This document shows, one piece after another, positions 46,669 through 55,311 of a stretch of 64,000 nt of DNA; within the stretch, counting starts at the first letter, position 1; each line of letters begins with the position of its first letter. The notes under the pieces are model-generated. The model did not search any database and was not told the origin of the DNA. It saw only the letters and a program-made list of their open reading frames with translations. Location of the stretch: assembly GCA_028714675.1 (NCBI GenBank), contig JAQTLV010000007.1, forward strand, positions 1 to 64,000. The letters are read 5' to 3'. The position numbers were made by a program, and so were the translations under genes. The stretch is from Sulfurovaceae bacterium. GTDB taxonomy: Bacteria; Campylobacterota; Campylobacteria; Campylobacterales; Sulfurovaceae.

Positions 46669-47709
46669 TTAATCTTCAATGCCCATTTCATTTTCACTAA
46701 TTGAAAGCATATCACTCACGCCAAGGGCTTCTCTGATTTTCTCTTCTATCTCGCGTCTAAGTTCATTATTTTCTTTTAGAGTTTGTTTTGCACCCTCTTT
46801 TCCTTGTCCCAATTTATGCTCTTTATAACTAAACCATGCACCTGCTTTATCTATGATATCTAGTTTTACACCATAGTCAACCAATTCACCTTCACTGCTT
46901 ATGCCTTCTCCAAACATGATATCAAACTCTGCTTGACGAAATGGAGGAGCAACTTTATTTTTAACAACTTTTGCTTTTACGCGATTGCCTATTTGTGCTT
47001 CCCCTTGTTTTAATGTGGCTATTCTTCTGACATCTATTCTAACTGATGCATAAAACTTTAGGGCATTTCCACCTGTTGTGGTTTCAGGCGAACCATATCC
47101 CATTGTTCCTATTTTCATTCTGATTTGATTTATAAATATTACAGTTGTATTTGTTTTATGTAATACTGCTGTTAATTTTCTCAATGCTTGGCTCATAAGT
47201 CTCGCCTGAAGCCCCATATGGCTATCACCCATATCCCCTTCTATCTCACTTTTTGGGGTAAGTGCAGCTACCGAGTCAACAACAATCAAACCAACGGCAC
47301 CGCTTCTGGCTAAAGTTTCAAGAATATCTAGTGCTTGTTCGCCAAAATCAGGTTGACTAACGAGGAGATTTTCCACATCAACGCCTAGATTTTTAGCATA
47401 CTGTACATCCAGTGCATGCTCGGCATCAATAAATGCACATATGTCTCCATTTTTTTGAGCCGATGCGATTACTTGTAGAGACAATGTGGTTTTTCCTGAT
47501 GATTCTGGTCCGTATATCTCTATAACTCTACCTTGTGGAACACCACCAATACCTAGTGCTATATCAAGCCCCAAAGATCCTGTACTAATCGATGCTAATG
47601 GTTCAATTTCTTTATCACCAAGTCGCATAAGCGTACCTTTGCCAAATGTTTTATCAATCTGTTTGATAGCCATCTCAAGTGCTTTTTCTTTTTGCGCATC
47701 CATTGCCAT
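46669..47709 (-). CDS. recA: Recombinase RecA
   Basis: A 346-residue recombinase that forms ssDNA filaments and in many bacteria triggers self-cleavage of S24 repressors. Walker [10 protein letters not shown] is at 67-75 and Walker B is LIVVDSV. The ATG at 47709 ([14 protein letters not shown]) has AAAGG six bases upstream; an ATG two codons earlier at 47715 is also possible. The C-terminus is acidic (SENEMGIED). The upstream region contains the 29-bp operator-like palindrome shared with the S24 repressor gene. eno and ftsB follow in the same direction. Confidence 0.97.
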   Translation of the reverse strand: MAMDAQKEKALEMAIKQIDKTFGKGTLMRLGDKEIEPLASISTGSLGLDIALGIGGVPQGRVIEIYGPESSGKTTLSLQVIASAQKNGDICAFIDAEHALDVQYAKNLGVDVENLLVSQPDFGEQALDILETLARSGAVGLIVVDSVAALTPKSEIEGDMGDSHMGLQARLMSQALRKLTAVLHKTNTTVIFINQIRMKIGTMGYGSPETTTGGNALKFYASVRIDVRRIATLKQGEAQIGNRVKAKVVKNKVAPPFRQAEFDIMFGEGISSEGELVDYGVKLDIIDKAGAWFSYKEHKLGQGKEGAKQTLKENNELRREIEEKIREALGVSDMLSISENEMGIED

Positions 47710-47773
47710 ACTCATCCTTTATCCTTTATATTGAAGTTATAATACCATTTTAAACTATTTTGGACAAGTGTTT

Positions 47774-47802
47774 AAAAAATATGTCAAATTGTCATATTTT
47801 TT
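47774..47802 (-). promoter_or_regulatory. Operator-like palindrome upstream of recA
   Basis: A 29-bp palindrome: arms AAAAAATATG and CATATTTTTT are perfectly complementary and flank a centre TCAAATTGT, so 13 of 14 base pairs are symmetric. On the minus strand its core reads TATGACAATTTGACATA, and the 29 bp differ at one position from 28033-28061. Candidate recA -10 boxes are TAAAAT (47747-47752) and TATTAT (47739-47744), placing the centre about 48 or 56 bp upstream of the start. It also lies upstream of the divergent dsrE-like gene. Confidence 0.75.
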
Positions 47803-47814
47803 AAATAATTTTCT

Positions 47815-47834
47815 TATGTGACTTTTGTCACATA
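47815..47834 (+). promoter_or_regulatory. CRP-type operator upstream of the dsrE-crp pair
   Basis: A perfect palindrome containing TGTGACTTTTGTCACA, which is TGTGA-N6-TCACA, the full CRP consensus. Its centre (47824.5) lies 41.5 bp upstream of the transcription start expected from the TATAAT at 47854-47859, the position used for class II activation. The CRP-family regulator encoded at 48387 has the recognition-helix residues expected for this half-site. Confidence 0.8.
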
Positions 47835-47853
47835 CTTAAAATTTATAAATTTT

Positions 47854-47859
47854 TATAAT
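47854..47859 (+). promoter_or_regulatory. -10 box of the dsrE-crp pair
   Basis: TATAAT in plus orientation, giving an expected start near 47866 and a leader of about 43 nt before a strong GGGAGGG ribosome site. Confidence 0.7.
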
Positions 47860-47908
47860 TCGTCTTAGCATTTACATAATGCTAATTTTAAAAAGGGAGG
47901 GTTTATAA

Positions 47909-48343
47909 ATGAACCTCAAAATATTTTATACAGGATTAATAACTTTTGCTTTGGCTACATGTAGTCTTCATGCAAATCCAAATCAAGATGCACCAAAAAA
48001 GATTGTTGTTACTATAACTTCATCTTCAATTAATCAATCAGGATTTGGTTTGGCGGTTGCTAATGCTATGCAGGATGCTGGAGTAAATAGTACGGTATTT
48101 GTAGCAGGTGATGCGGTAAAATATGCTTTAAACAATAGTGTTAATCCAAAATTTGCAGGCTTTACGCCAAAAGATTTAATACAAGCTCTTATAAAAAAGG
48201 GTGGTAAAGTGATGATTTGCGAAGGATTTGTAAAACTTGGCAATATCAAAAAAACAGATATGGTACAAGGTGTGCAAGTAGCAACTCCAAGTGATTTGGC
48301 GGGTGCTCTATATGCTCCAAATTCAAAAGCTATGACATTTTAA
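47909..48343 (+). CDS. Periplasmic DsrE-family protein
   Basis: A 144-residue protein with a cleavable-looking signal peptide (MNLKIFYTGLITFALATCSLHA). The mature part has the DsrE-like alpha/beta fold (KIVVTITSSSINQSGFGLAVANAMQDAG, VFVAGDAVKYAL, LIKKGGKVMICEGFVKLGNI) with a single Cys in MICEG at the position often used by DsrE/TusD relatives for sulfur handling. A role with sulfur species in the periplasm is inferred. It is followed 43 bp later by the CRP-family gene and likely co-expressed from the promoter carrying the CRP-type site. Confidence 0.8.
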   Translation: MNLKIFYTGLITFALATCSLHANPNQDAPKKIVVTITSSSINQSGFGLAVANAMQDAGVNSTVFVAGDAVKYALNNSVNPKFAGFTPKDLIQALIKKGGKVMICEGFVKLGNIKKTDMVQGVQVATPSDLAGALYAPNSKAMTF

Positions 48344-48386
48344 AGCAAATTTTTTGCTATACTTTTTTTGATGAAAGGAGTTTCAA

Positions 48387-49043
48387 ATGAAACTAGAAGA
48401 TTATCAATTTTTTGCTTCACTAGAATCTGATTCATTGAAAAAAGTCAAGCAGGATGCCAAAAGAGTCTCTTTGGGTGTTGGTACTTTTTTATATTACCAA
48501 GGCGATGTGAACGATGGTATTTTATTTTTAGAAAAAGGTAGTGTGAAGGTATATATAAGTTCAGACGAAGTGGGTCGTGGCGAGATAACTTTATATTATA
48601 TTACTCCTGGTGAACAATGCTTAGTTAATACACTCAGTACTGTTTCTCAAACACCTGCAACAGCCACTGCAATAGTAGACGAAAGCATTGAGGGATGGGT
48701 TATCCCATATAAAACCATTAAATGGTTAATTGACAACTCACCTGCATATAGGGAATTTAAAGTTTCATTTTGCTCCCAGAGACTTTCTCAAATTTTACAT
48801 CTGGTTGAAGAATTAAGATTTAAAAGGATGGATCAAAGATTACTTAATTGGTTGTATGTTCAAGGCATGGAAACTATTCATACTACTCATGAACAAATTG
48901 CTCAAATACTTGGAACCTCTAGAGAAGTTATAAGTAGAATTCTAAAAAACCTTGAAAAAGAAGGCTTTGTAAAACTACACAGGGGAATGATATCATTGCT
49001 AGTATATAAAAGCGAGAGCTTAAATGTAAAAAATGGATTATAA
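48387..49043 (+). CDS. CRP/FNR-family transcriptional regulator
   Basis: A 218-residue regulator with AAAGGAGT before its ATG. Residues 1-115 form the cyclic-nucleotide-binding-like sensor domain (GTFLYYQGDVNDGILFLEKGSVKVYI). Residues 150-215 are a winged helix with recognition helix GTSREVISRILKNLEKEGFV, carrying the Arg-Glu-...-Arg pattern of CRP that reads TGTGA. The sensor lacks the FNR-type N-terminal cysteine cluster and the cAMP-binding Arg pattern is not obvious, so the ligand is unknown. It probably controls its own operon through the site at 47815-47834. Confidence 0.92.
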   Translation: MKLEDYQFFASLESDSLKKVKQDAKRVSLGVGTFLYYQGDVNDGILFLEKGSVKVYISSDEVGRGEITLYYITPGEQCLVNTLSTVSQTPATATAIVDESIEGWVIPYKTIKWLIDNSPAYREFKVSFCSQRLSQILHLVEELRFKRMDQRLLNWLYVQGMETIHTTHEQIAQILGTSREVISRILKNLEKEGFVKLHRGMISLLVYKSESLNVKNGL

Positions 49044-49091
49044 AATCGATAAAAATACTGTATACTATATATAAATAAATAGAGAGTTTTA

Positions 49092-49667
49092 ATGTCTAGA
49101 ATTTTAGAATTTTTCATAAAATTACTTTTTGCAACTTTTATTTTAGCATTCCTTGTAGTGGTAATTTATTTATTATTGCATAATTCAGATACAAAAAACA
49201 TCGACTTGCAACCTACTCTTAAAAAAGAACAAAAATATCTTGATAAGGATAAAAATTCTTCTACTTTTATTAAACAATTTAATAAAAAAGATAAAAAAAT
49301 ACAAACTCTAATCTCTTTTGCAGAAAGCAAACTTGGTAGTAATTATAAAGAAGGTGCAGTTGGACCAGATAGCTTTGACTGTTCTGGATTTATATATTAT
49401 GTTTTTAAACAAAATGGCATTGTTCTACCAAGAACTTCTATAGACCAATCTTTAATAGGGGAAAAGTTAAATAAAGATGAAATAAATAAGGGCGATATCC
49501 TCTTTTTTGATACTGCCGAAAGAGGGCATGTCAATCATAGTGGACTTTATTTGGGAGATAATAAATTTATTCATGCAAGTTCAGGCAAAGCAAAAAGTAT
49601 AATTGTGTCTGAACTTGACTATTGGTATAAAGATAAATTTTTATGGGGAGTTAGAGTTTTTCATTAA
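49092..49667 (+). CDS. NlpC/P60-family cell-wall hydrolase
   Basis: A 191-residue membrane-anchored or exported endopeptidase acting on peptidoglycan stem peptides. The N-terminal helix (LFATFILAFLVVVIYLLL) is followed by a charged linker and the NlpC/P60 domain with Cys97 in DCSGF, His149 in NHSG and His161 in FIHASS as the catalytic triad. Confidence 0.9.
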   Translation: MSRILEFFIKLLFATFILAFLVVVIYLLLHNSDTKNIDLQPTLKKEQKYLDKDKNSSTFIKQFNKKDKKIQTLISFAESKLGSNYKEGAVGPDSFDCSGFIYYVFKQNGIVLPRTSIDQSLIGEKLNKDEINKGDILFFDTAERGHVNHSGLYLGDNKFIHASSGKAKSIIVSELDYWYKDKFLWGVRVFH

Positions 49668-49690
49668 ATTAGGCTACAACTGCTTTTTGC

Positions 49691-49696
49691 TATAAT
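49691..49696 (+). promoter_or_regulatory. -10 box of mqnD-murB
   Basis: TATAAT preceded by TTTTTGC, 28 bp before the mqnD start codon, likely driving the mqnD-murB pair. Confidence 0.6.
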
Positions 49697-49723
49697 GTGC
49701 TCTTATTGAATTTGGAGCAACAA

Positions 49724-50587
49724 ATGAAAATCAATTTAGCACATTCGCCAGATGCGGATGATATATTTATGTACTACGCTATAGCCTTTGGATGGGTAGA
49801 TACCAAAGATTATGAGTTTTTAAATACTCCACTTGATATTGAAACGCTAAATGTCGAGGCACTTAAGGGCACTTTTGATATAAGTGCTATTAGTTTTGCA
49901 TTGTATCCCAAGATCAAAGATGATTATGCTCTTCTTAGAACAGCTGTTAGTTTTGGCGATGGGTATGGACCAAAACTTATTAAATTAAAAAATAAAAAAC
50001 TCAAAAAAAATTTCAAAGTAGCGCTTTCTGGTAAACATACAACAAATGCTATGCTTTTTCGAATATATTATCCTGAGGCAAGAATTACATATATGGATTT
50101 TTTAGAAATTGAAAACGCGGTCATAAAAGGCGAAGTAGACGCTGGTGTTCTTATACATGAATCTATTTTAAATTTTAGTGACCTTCTTGAGGTTGAAAAA
50201 GAGATTTGGGATATTTGGTGTGAGCTTAGTGGTGGCGATTTACCGTTGCCACTTGGTGGTATGGCACTGCGTCGCTCAATACCTCTTAATCGTGCGATAG
50301 AAATAGAAGACATATTGATAGATGGTGTTAAAGTTGCCAATGATAAAAAAGCAGAACTATCAAAAAAACTAGAAGATGAAAAACTTGTAAGAATTGATGG
50401 CAAACTACTTGAAAGATACCTTGATATGTATGCTTCTAATGATTCTATAACATTAAGTGAACTTCAGCTCAAAGCTATAAACAAACTCTGTGAGATAGGT
50501 TATAAAAATGGAGAATATAGCTTTTTAATTGAAAATATTAGTGATTATCTTATACCAAGTGAATATCAAAATTTGAGAAACAATTGA
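49724..50587 (+). CDS. mqnD: 1,4-dihydroxy-6-naphthoate synthase MqnD
   Basis: A 287-residue enzyme that cleaves cyclic dehypoxanthinylfutalosine in menaquinone synthesis. The ATG at 49724 (MKINLAHSPDADDIFMYYA) has TTGGAG upstream; the frame from 49697 is longer but begins upstream of this site. Family features: SPDADDIFM, DISAISFALYP, FGDGYGPKL, HTTNAMLFR and LPLPLGGMALRR. The stop overlaps the murB start (TGATG). Confidence 0.93.
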   Translation: MKINLAHSPDADDIFMYYAIAFGWVDTKDYEFLNTPLDIETLNVEALKGTFDISAISFALYPKIKDDYALLRTAVSFGDGYGPKLIKLKNKKLKKNFKVALSGKHTTNAMLFRIYYPEARITYMDFLEIENAVIKGEVDAGVLIHESILNFSDLLEVEKEIWDIWCELSGGDLPLPLGGMALRRSIPLNRAIEIEDILIDGVKVANDKKAELSKKLEDEKLVRIDGKLLERYLDMYASNDSITLSELQLKAINKLCEIGYKNGEYSFLIENISDYLIPSEYQNLRNN

Positions 50588-51363
50588 TGTTTGTAAAAAC
50601 TATAGATTTTAGTAAGTTTACAAGTATAAAAATAGGTCCAAAAGTTGATGTTCTTGTCATTGAAAAAGATGATGTCATACCAAAAGATAGATATCTTGTT
50701 GGACATGGCAACAACTTACTTATATCCCCAAATCCGCCACTACTTATGATGCTAGGGGATGATTTTGATTTTATAAAAATTGAAGATGATTATCTATATG
50801 TTGGCTGTGCCACACCAACTGGTAGATTGATTTCATTTGCCAAAAAGCATGATTTAAGCGGATTTGAATTTATATCAAAACTCCCTGGTAGTATTGGCGG
50901 AATGGTTGCTATGAATGCTGGAGTAAAAGAATATGAGATTTTTAACATACTTGAAAGTATTAGAATTAACAATGAATGGATAGAGGCAAAAGCGATAGAG
51001 CATGGCTATAGATTTGCAAAATTAAATGGTATTGCTACTGAAGTTAAATTTAGAATCAAAAAAGGTTTTAGCAAGGAGCTGTTAAATACTCTTTTGTCCC
51101 TAAGAAACAATCAACCAAAGTTTCCAAGCGCTGGGTCTCTTTTTAAAAATCCTCCAAATGAATTTGCAGGAAAACTTATAGAAGATGTTGGGCTAAAAGG
51201 AAAACAAATTGGAGGGATGGCCTGGAGCGAAATGCATGCTAATTTTTTGGTAAATAAAGGTAATGGTATTTTTGAAGATGCAATAACTCTGATAAATCTA
51301 GCTAAAAAATTGGTTTTAGAGCAATACAACATTGCTCTAAAAGAAGAAGTTAAAATACTTTAA
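50587..51363 (+). CDS. murB: UDP-N-acetylenolpyruvoylglucosamine reductase
   Basis: A 258-residue FAD enzyme reducing UDP-GlcNAc-enolpyruvate to UDP-MurNAc. The ATG at 50587 overlaps the mqnD stop. Motifs: FTSIKIGPK, GHGNNLLI, LPGSIGGMVAMNAG, and the proton-donor region PSAGSLFKNPP, then AGKLIEDVGLKGKQIGGMAWSEMHANFLVN. It is the short type of MurB, about 260 residues. Confidence 0.95.
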   Translation: MFVKTIDFSKFTSIKIGPKVDVLVIEKDDVIPKDRYLVGHGNNLLISPNPPLLMMLGDDFDFIKIEDDYLYVGCATPTGRLISFAKKHDLSGFEFISKLPGSIGGMVAMNAGVKEYEIFNILESIRINNEWIEAKAIEHGYRFAKLNGIATEVKFRIKKGFSKELLNTLLSLRNNQPKFPSAGSLFKNPPNEFAGKLIEDVGLKGKQIGGMAWSEMHANFLVNKGNGIFEDAITLINLAKKLVLEQYNIALKEEVKIL

Positions 51364-51375
51364 ATATGCCTATAA

Positions 51376-51873
51376 TTATTTTTTAATGCATCTAACGCAT
51401 CTGATATAATTTGATTGGCTTACTGGTCTATCATATCTAAAGCCATCAACGGTGAATACCGTATAATATTTACCGCTGTCGCCAGGAGTTGATGTCCAAA
51501 AATCAGCACCTCTATTGTTTTTAAATACTTTACTTTCTCTAGAGATTTCCATCAGCTCATCAGAAGTAGGCAATCTCCAGTCTGTATATCCAGCGTAGCT
51601 TAGTGTAGCACAGTAGTTTTTAGCATGTGACAAGTCACCTGCCTTACAAGCAGATCTATTCTTTTTGTATGCGCCATCACTTGCATCGCTAAACCCAGTA
51701 TCTTCCCACATTAAATTTGTTTTATTGTCTATGTAATAACTATTGTTAGGGCACCCTGATTGACAATCTTCAATTGGCAAAACAACGTCATAAATTTTCA
51801 AATCCCCACCAGCATAAGACAATGCAAAACCAAAACTAGCAATCAACAAAAGACCTTTTATAAACTTATTCAT
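51376..51873 (-). CDS. Secreted DUF1566 (Lcl-like) domain protein
   Basis: A 165-residue protein with an N-terminal signal peptide (MNKFIKGLLLIASFGFALSYA). The mature part has the DUF1566 pattern: YYIDNKTNLMWEDTGFSDA, AKNYCATLSYAGYTDWRLPTSDELMEI, then FWTSTP and YIRCVRCIKK. Six cysteines likely form disulfides. This fold is C-type-lectin-like and is common in surface or periplasmic proteins of this phylum. The ligand is unknown. Confidence 0.82.
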   Translation of the reverse strand: MNKFIKGLLLIASFGFALSYAGGDLKIYDVVLPIEDCQSGCPNNSYYIDNKTNLMWEDTGFSDASDGAYKKNRSACKAGDLSHAKNYCATLSYAGYTDWRLPTSDELMEISRESKVFKNNRGADFWTSTPGDSGKYYTVFTVDGFRYDRPVSQSNYIRCVRCIKK

Positions 51874-51921
51874 ATTTAAACCTCACCTTTTTTTATAATT
51901 GTAACATAAAATCGTAAGTTT

Positions 51922-52509
51922 TTATGCGTGTATCTCTATGGTTACCCCAAGTCCAACGCTTTCCCACAAAAATTCCATAGCACTATTTGGCACAGCTATG
52001 CAACCTTCTGTCCAATCATACTTTAATGTGTAAGCATCTCCCACTCCACTTGCATTCCATTTTGGCTGCCCATGTATAGTTACCAAACCTCCAGGATCTT
52101 TTCCTAAGGATTTACATCTAATACAATCTTCTTTACTTGGATATGATATCAATAAATTTCTAAAAAGCCTTGAATCGCATTTTTTTCTAACAATTTTATA
52201 TGTTCCCTCTGGTGTTCTATAATCACCTCTTTCAATTTTGTGTCCATTGAGTCCATTTTTACCCAAAGAGATAGGAAATTCTTTTACAACCTTACCATCT
52301 TTGTACGCATAAAGTTTTTTTTGAGATTTATACACAACAATCTTATCAATTTTCTCTTGCTTGATATCTTTTTTGTATTTCAATTCATTCAGACACTCTT
52401 TTATATCATATGGTGTATTATCTGGTTTGTATGTAATGGTTGGCTCTTTTTTACACCCTGTTATCAAAACAGCAAATAAAATTACCAAATAAAATATAAT
52501 CTTTTTCAT
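51922..52509 (-). CDS. L,D-transpeptidase (YkuD) lipoprotein
   Basis: A 195-residue lipoprotein with lipobox LITGC (Cys19). The YkuD domain covers residues about 50-195, with VVYKSQKKLYAYKDGKVVKEFPISLG and the catalytic motif ending HGQPKW ... WTEGCIAVPNSAMEF, giving His and Cys catalytic residues. Such enzymes crosslink peptidoglycan or modify it. It is followed downstream by the DUF1566 protein and preceded by a charged hypothetical protein 12 bp away. Confidence 0.9.
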   Translation of the reverse strand: MKKIIFYLVILFAVLITGCKKEPTITYKPDNTPYDIKECLNELKYKKDIKQEKIDKIVVYKSQKKLYAYKDGKVVKEFPISLGKNGLNGHKIERGDYRTPEGTYKIVRKKCDSRLFRNLLISYPSKEDCIRCKSLGKDPGGLVTIHGQPKWNASGVGDAYTLKYDWTEGCIAVPNSAMEFLWESVGLGVTIEIHA

Positions 52510-52521
52510 GCTACTCCTTTG

Positions 52522-52902
52522 TTAGTCTTCGTTTGAAGCTTTAGATTTATGCTTGTCTTTTTTGTAGTTATTATTATTTTTTAATTTTTGCAATCTATTC
52601 AAATTACTCATTTCAACATCTCTAATCTCATCAAATATTATATCATCAAACTCTTGATTTTCAACCTTTGAATTAATTTGATTTATATATTCTTTTAATT
52701 TTTTATGGTACTCACCATCAAATCTTATTTCGTCTCTCTCTTTTAGCTTTGAAACTAGTAATAGTATTTTTGTCTTGAATTCGTTGGAGTTAACATTTTT
52801 ATCCCGAAACATACGAAATAGATTCTTTGATATTTTTTCCATTTCTGATATATATTTTTGACGATTATATTTATCTATTTGTTTTTGAGTATATTTTGCC
52901 AT
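52522..52902 (-). CDS. Hypothetical charged helical protein
   Basis: A 126-residue protein rich in Lys, Asn and Glu, with no signal peptide or membrane segment. It reads as mostly helical (QIDKYNRQKYISEMEKISKN, LLLVSKLKERDEIRFDGEY) with a low-complexity polar tail (NNNNYKKDKHKSK). No family is recognised. It is just upstream of the YkuD lipoprotein gene and could share its operon. Confidence 0.6.
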   Translation of the reverse strand: MAKYTQKQIDKYNRQKYISEMEKISKNLFRMFRDKNVNSNEFKTKILLLVSKLKERDEIRFDGEYHKKLKEYINQINSKVENQEFDDIIFDEIRDVEMSNLNRLQKLKNNNNYKKDKHKSKASNED

Positions 52903-52995
52903 TATTTATCGGTTTAAAAAATTTTGAGATATTGTACAATAAAAACTTATTGATTCAAAATAGAAGTTAAATTCATTGCAAAACAAGAAAGTAGT

Positions 52996-53029
52996 CAGCC
53001 TCTCTAAAATATTTTTTAGAGACAAGCTG
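52996..53029 (-). terminator. Hairpin downstream of tpx
   Basis: Nested inverted repeats CAGC/GCTG and TCTCTAAAA/TTTTAGAGA form a stem about 30 bp past the tpx stop on the minus strand. No long U-run follows, so termination strength is uncertain. Confidence 0.5.
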
Positions 53030-53059
53030 ATAATTTTTTAGTCTTGTAAAATAAACAAG

Positions 53060-53575
53060 CTACAGAGCTTGTTTTGCTGCTGCTAAAGCTTCTTCGTAGT
53101 TTGGTTCAGATGTAATTTCTGGAACTACCTGTTTGTATTCTACTTTGCCGTCTTTGCCTATTACAAATACAACTCTTGCTGTAATACCAGCCAAAGGTCC
53201 ATCGGCCAAGAGAACACCATAAGCATTTGCAAAATCTTTGTTTCTAAAATCTGAACATACTTTTAGATTTTCGATTCCAGCAGCGCCACACCATCTAGCT
53301 GCTGCGAATGGTAAGTCCATAGAAACTGTTATTACTTCTACGCCATCTAAACTAGCGGCCTCTTTATTGAACCTTCTTGTCTCTGCATCACAAACGCCTG
53401 TATCTAGAGAAGGCACAGCTACAACTAGTTGAACTTTGCCTTCACCTCCAATGGTCTCGTCTTGAAGCATTGGGTTACAATTTACTACTGTAACAACAGG
53501 AGCTTTGTCTCCTACTTTTATTTCATTACCAGCTAGATTACATACTATATCATTTTTAAATGTTACTGTTGCCAT
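53060..53575 (-). CDS. tpx: Thiol peroxidase Tpx
   Basis: A 171-residue atypical 2-Cys peroxiredoxin that reduces hydroperoxides in the cytoplasm. Peroxidatic Cys62 lies in PSLDTGVCD and the resolving Cys96 in AAARWCGAAG, matching the E. coli Tpx pair (61/95). The catalytic Thr and a downstream Arg (TARVVFVIG) are present. It is a single gene with a hairpin after it. Confidence 0.95.
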   Translation of the reverse strand: MATVTFKNDIVCNLAGNEIKVGDKAPVVTVVNCNPMLQDETIGGEGKVQLVVAVPSLDTGVCDAETRRFNKEAASLDGVEVITVSMDLPFAAARWCGAAGIENLKVCSDFRNKDFANAYGVLLADGPLAGITARVVFVIGKDGKVEYKQVVPEITSEPNYEEALAAAKQAL

Positions 53576-53647
53576 TATTTTTCCTTTTTTTTTAATTACA
53601 ATACAATTATTGCGTAAATAGGATAAAAATAGTCTTAATTTAAAATT

Positions 53648-54034
53648 TTATTTTACAATTGTGTTTATCTTCGCGGCAACCCTATTAATCGCGCCTGACA
53701 AATCTTCTTTAAAATCACTTTGAACACGATATAGTCTATTGTTATTGTCTTTAATTTCAAGATATACATAACCATCAAAATCAGTGCCATAAGTCTTTGC
53801 TTGTAAGCTAATACATTTTACACTATTGTGTATGTATCCTTTTAATTTATATTTGCAATTCTCTTTTGGTACAAATTCAATTTCCTCTTTTAATTCATTT
53901 GAAAGCTTTGTGTCATTTATATCTAAATCTAAACATTCAAAAGTTTTTTTATCAGTTGAAAACTCTTCATACACAGGAAAATTTTCGCAACCACTTAAAA
54001 AAAATAAGAAGAAAATCAAAGTTAAGAATTTCAT
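53648..54034 (-). CDS. Hypothetical lipoprotein
   Basis: A 128-residue protein with a lipoprotein signal (MKFLTLIFFLFFLSGC, Cys16). The mature part has four further cysteines (FECLDLD, ENCKYKLKG, VKCISLQ) and a beta-rich tail (YVYLEIKDNNNRLYRVQSDF). No family is recognised. The start overlaps the upstream flavoprotein stop (TAATG), so it is translationally coupled and may work with it. Confidence 0.7.
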   Translation of the reverse strand: MKFLTLIFFLFFLSGCENFPVYEEFSTDKKTFECLDLDINDTKLSNELKEEIEFVPKENCKYKLKGYIHNSVKCISLQAKTYGTDFDGYVYLEIKDNNNRLYRVQSDFKEDLSGAINRVAAKINTIVK

Positions 54035-55197
54035 TATATTCCTGCTATTCTAGGGATTCTTCCCAATTTTGAATTCTTACAGTACCATCCCCATCCAAGC
54101 TTCAACCAGTGTCCAATAATTGGCATCGGTATCATAATTGCTTTGGTATTACTACGATAAACGAATGCTGCACCATCTCCCGTGTCCATTATGCAAATAA
54201 TATTTAAATGCTCTATATAGCTTTTTTTATTTTTTGGATTTTTTATATTGTGTGCAACATTTCTTGCCATTATTTCAGCAACATGCCCCTGTTTTGCTTT
54301 CCAATCATTTTCACCAAGCAACATTACACTATCACCAATGGCATAAACACCGCTCATACCATCTACTTCACCATATTCATTTGCAAGCACAAACCCTGCT
54401 TCACTCAATGGCAAATCGGAACTTTTTATAACGCTATGCCCACTTCCAGCACCTATAAAAATTGTCAGATCAGACTCCAAGTGTGTCCCATCTGCAAAAT
54501 TTATCCCGTTTTTATCAAAAGACTTTATGGGACTTCCAACTTTTTTTGTTATTTTGGTCATACCGAACATTTTATCTATCATAGAGAGAGCTTTGGATCC
54601 CATTTTTTCACCTGGACTAGCCATTGGTGCAAAAAAAGCAAGCTCAAATTTATCTCTAAGCCCAAGTTTTTTTAACTGATTATGAACATTAAACATCACT
54701 TCAAATGCTGGACCTCCTCTAATCGTTGATTTGTCTTTCGGATTGCCACCAAAGCCAAATGATATTTTTCCTTCATCTTTTTTAATAAGTAAATCTATTC
54801 TCTTCTTAATCTCTTCTGCTTCTTCTGGCTTGCCACATATCGATAAAGTATGCTCTTTCATGCCATCAATTTCTACTTTTTCTTGCCCAAGAGCCACTAT
54901 GATATACTTGAATGTGTCCAATATACTTCCATTGGCAAGTGTTATTTTTTTTTCTTTTGCATTTATGTTGGTAACTGCGTTAACTATAGTATTAAAATTA
55001 TGTGCTTTTGCAATATCTGAGAGTTTGACACTCACCTCCTCTTTTGTTTTATCTCCAGTTGGAATCCAAATAGAAGTTGGATAGATGTAAAAATAGTCTC
55101 TATCACTAACCAATGTTACATCAATATTCTGTTTTTTTAAAAATATGGCTGCTTCTATGCCAGCAAATCCGCCACCCAATATAAGTGCTTTATTCAT
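54034..55197 (-). CDS. SQR/NDH-2-type FAD-dependent oxidoreductase
   Basis: A 387-residue two-dinucleotide-binding-domain flavoprotein: first Rossmann motif GGGFAGIEAA at 8-17, second in the middle, and YAIGDS at 285-290 binding FAD. Cysteines are at 121, 335 and 373. Canonical sulfide:quinone oxidoreductases use a redox pair near the flavin, one around 156-160 and one near 347; residue 121 and 335 could match the first and last, but no Cys is found near 156. It may therefore be an SQR-like enzyme with altered chemistry or a type II NADH dehydrogenase. A C-terminal amphipathic region (IIGHWLKLGWGWYCK) fits membrane attachment. Confidence 0.75.
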   Translation of the reverse strand: MNKALILGGGFAGIEAAIFLKKQNIDVTLVSDRDYFYIYPTSIWIPTGDKTKEEVSVKLSDIAKAHNFNTIVNAVTNINAKEKKITLANGSILDTFKYIIVALGQEKVEIDGMKEHTLSICGKPEEAEEIKKRIDLLIKKDEGKISFGFGGNPKDKSTIRGGPAFEVMFNVHNQLKKLGLRDKFELAFFAPMASPGEKMGSKALSMIDKMFGMTKITKKVGSPIKSFDKNGINFADGTHLESDLTIFIGAGSGHSVIKSSDLPLSEAGFVLANEYGEVDGMSGVYAIGDSVMLLGENDWKAKQGHVAEIMARNVAHNIKNPKNKKSYIEHLNIICIMDTGDGAAFVYRSNTKAIMIPMPIIGHWLKLGWGWYCKNSKLGRIPRIAGI

Positions 55198-55253
55198 TAA
55201 AATTTCTCCAATAATTTTTATAATTTAATATTATCTTTTTTAGAATTAAAGGT

Positions 55254-55287
55254 TATAGCAACTTTAGTAAAATCTAAAGTTGCTATA
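55254..55287 (-). terminator. Hairpin downstream of ccoG
   Basis: A 14-bp perfect stem TATAGCAACTTTAG/CTAAAGTTGCTATA with a 6-nt loop, 25 bp past the ccoG stop and before the flavoprotein gene. The minus-strand sequence after it lacks a U-run. Confidence 0.6.
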
Positions 55288-55311
55288 TATTTGAGTAAGG
55301 TGAAAAATAAA

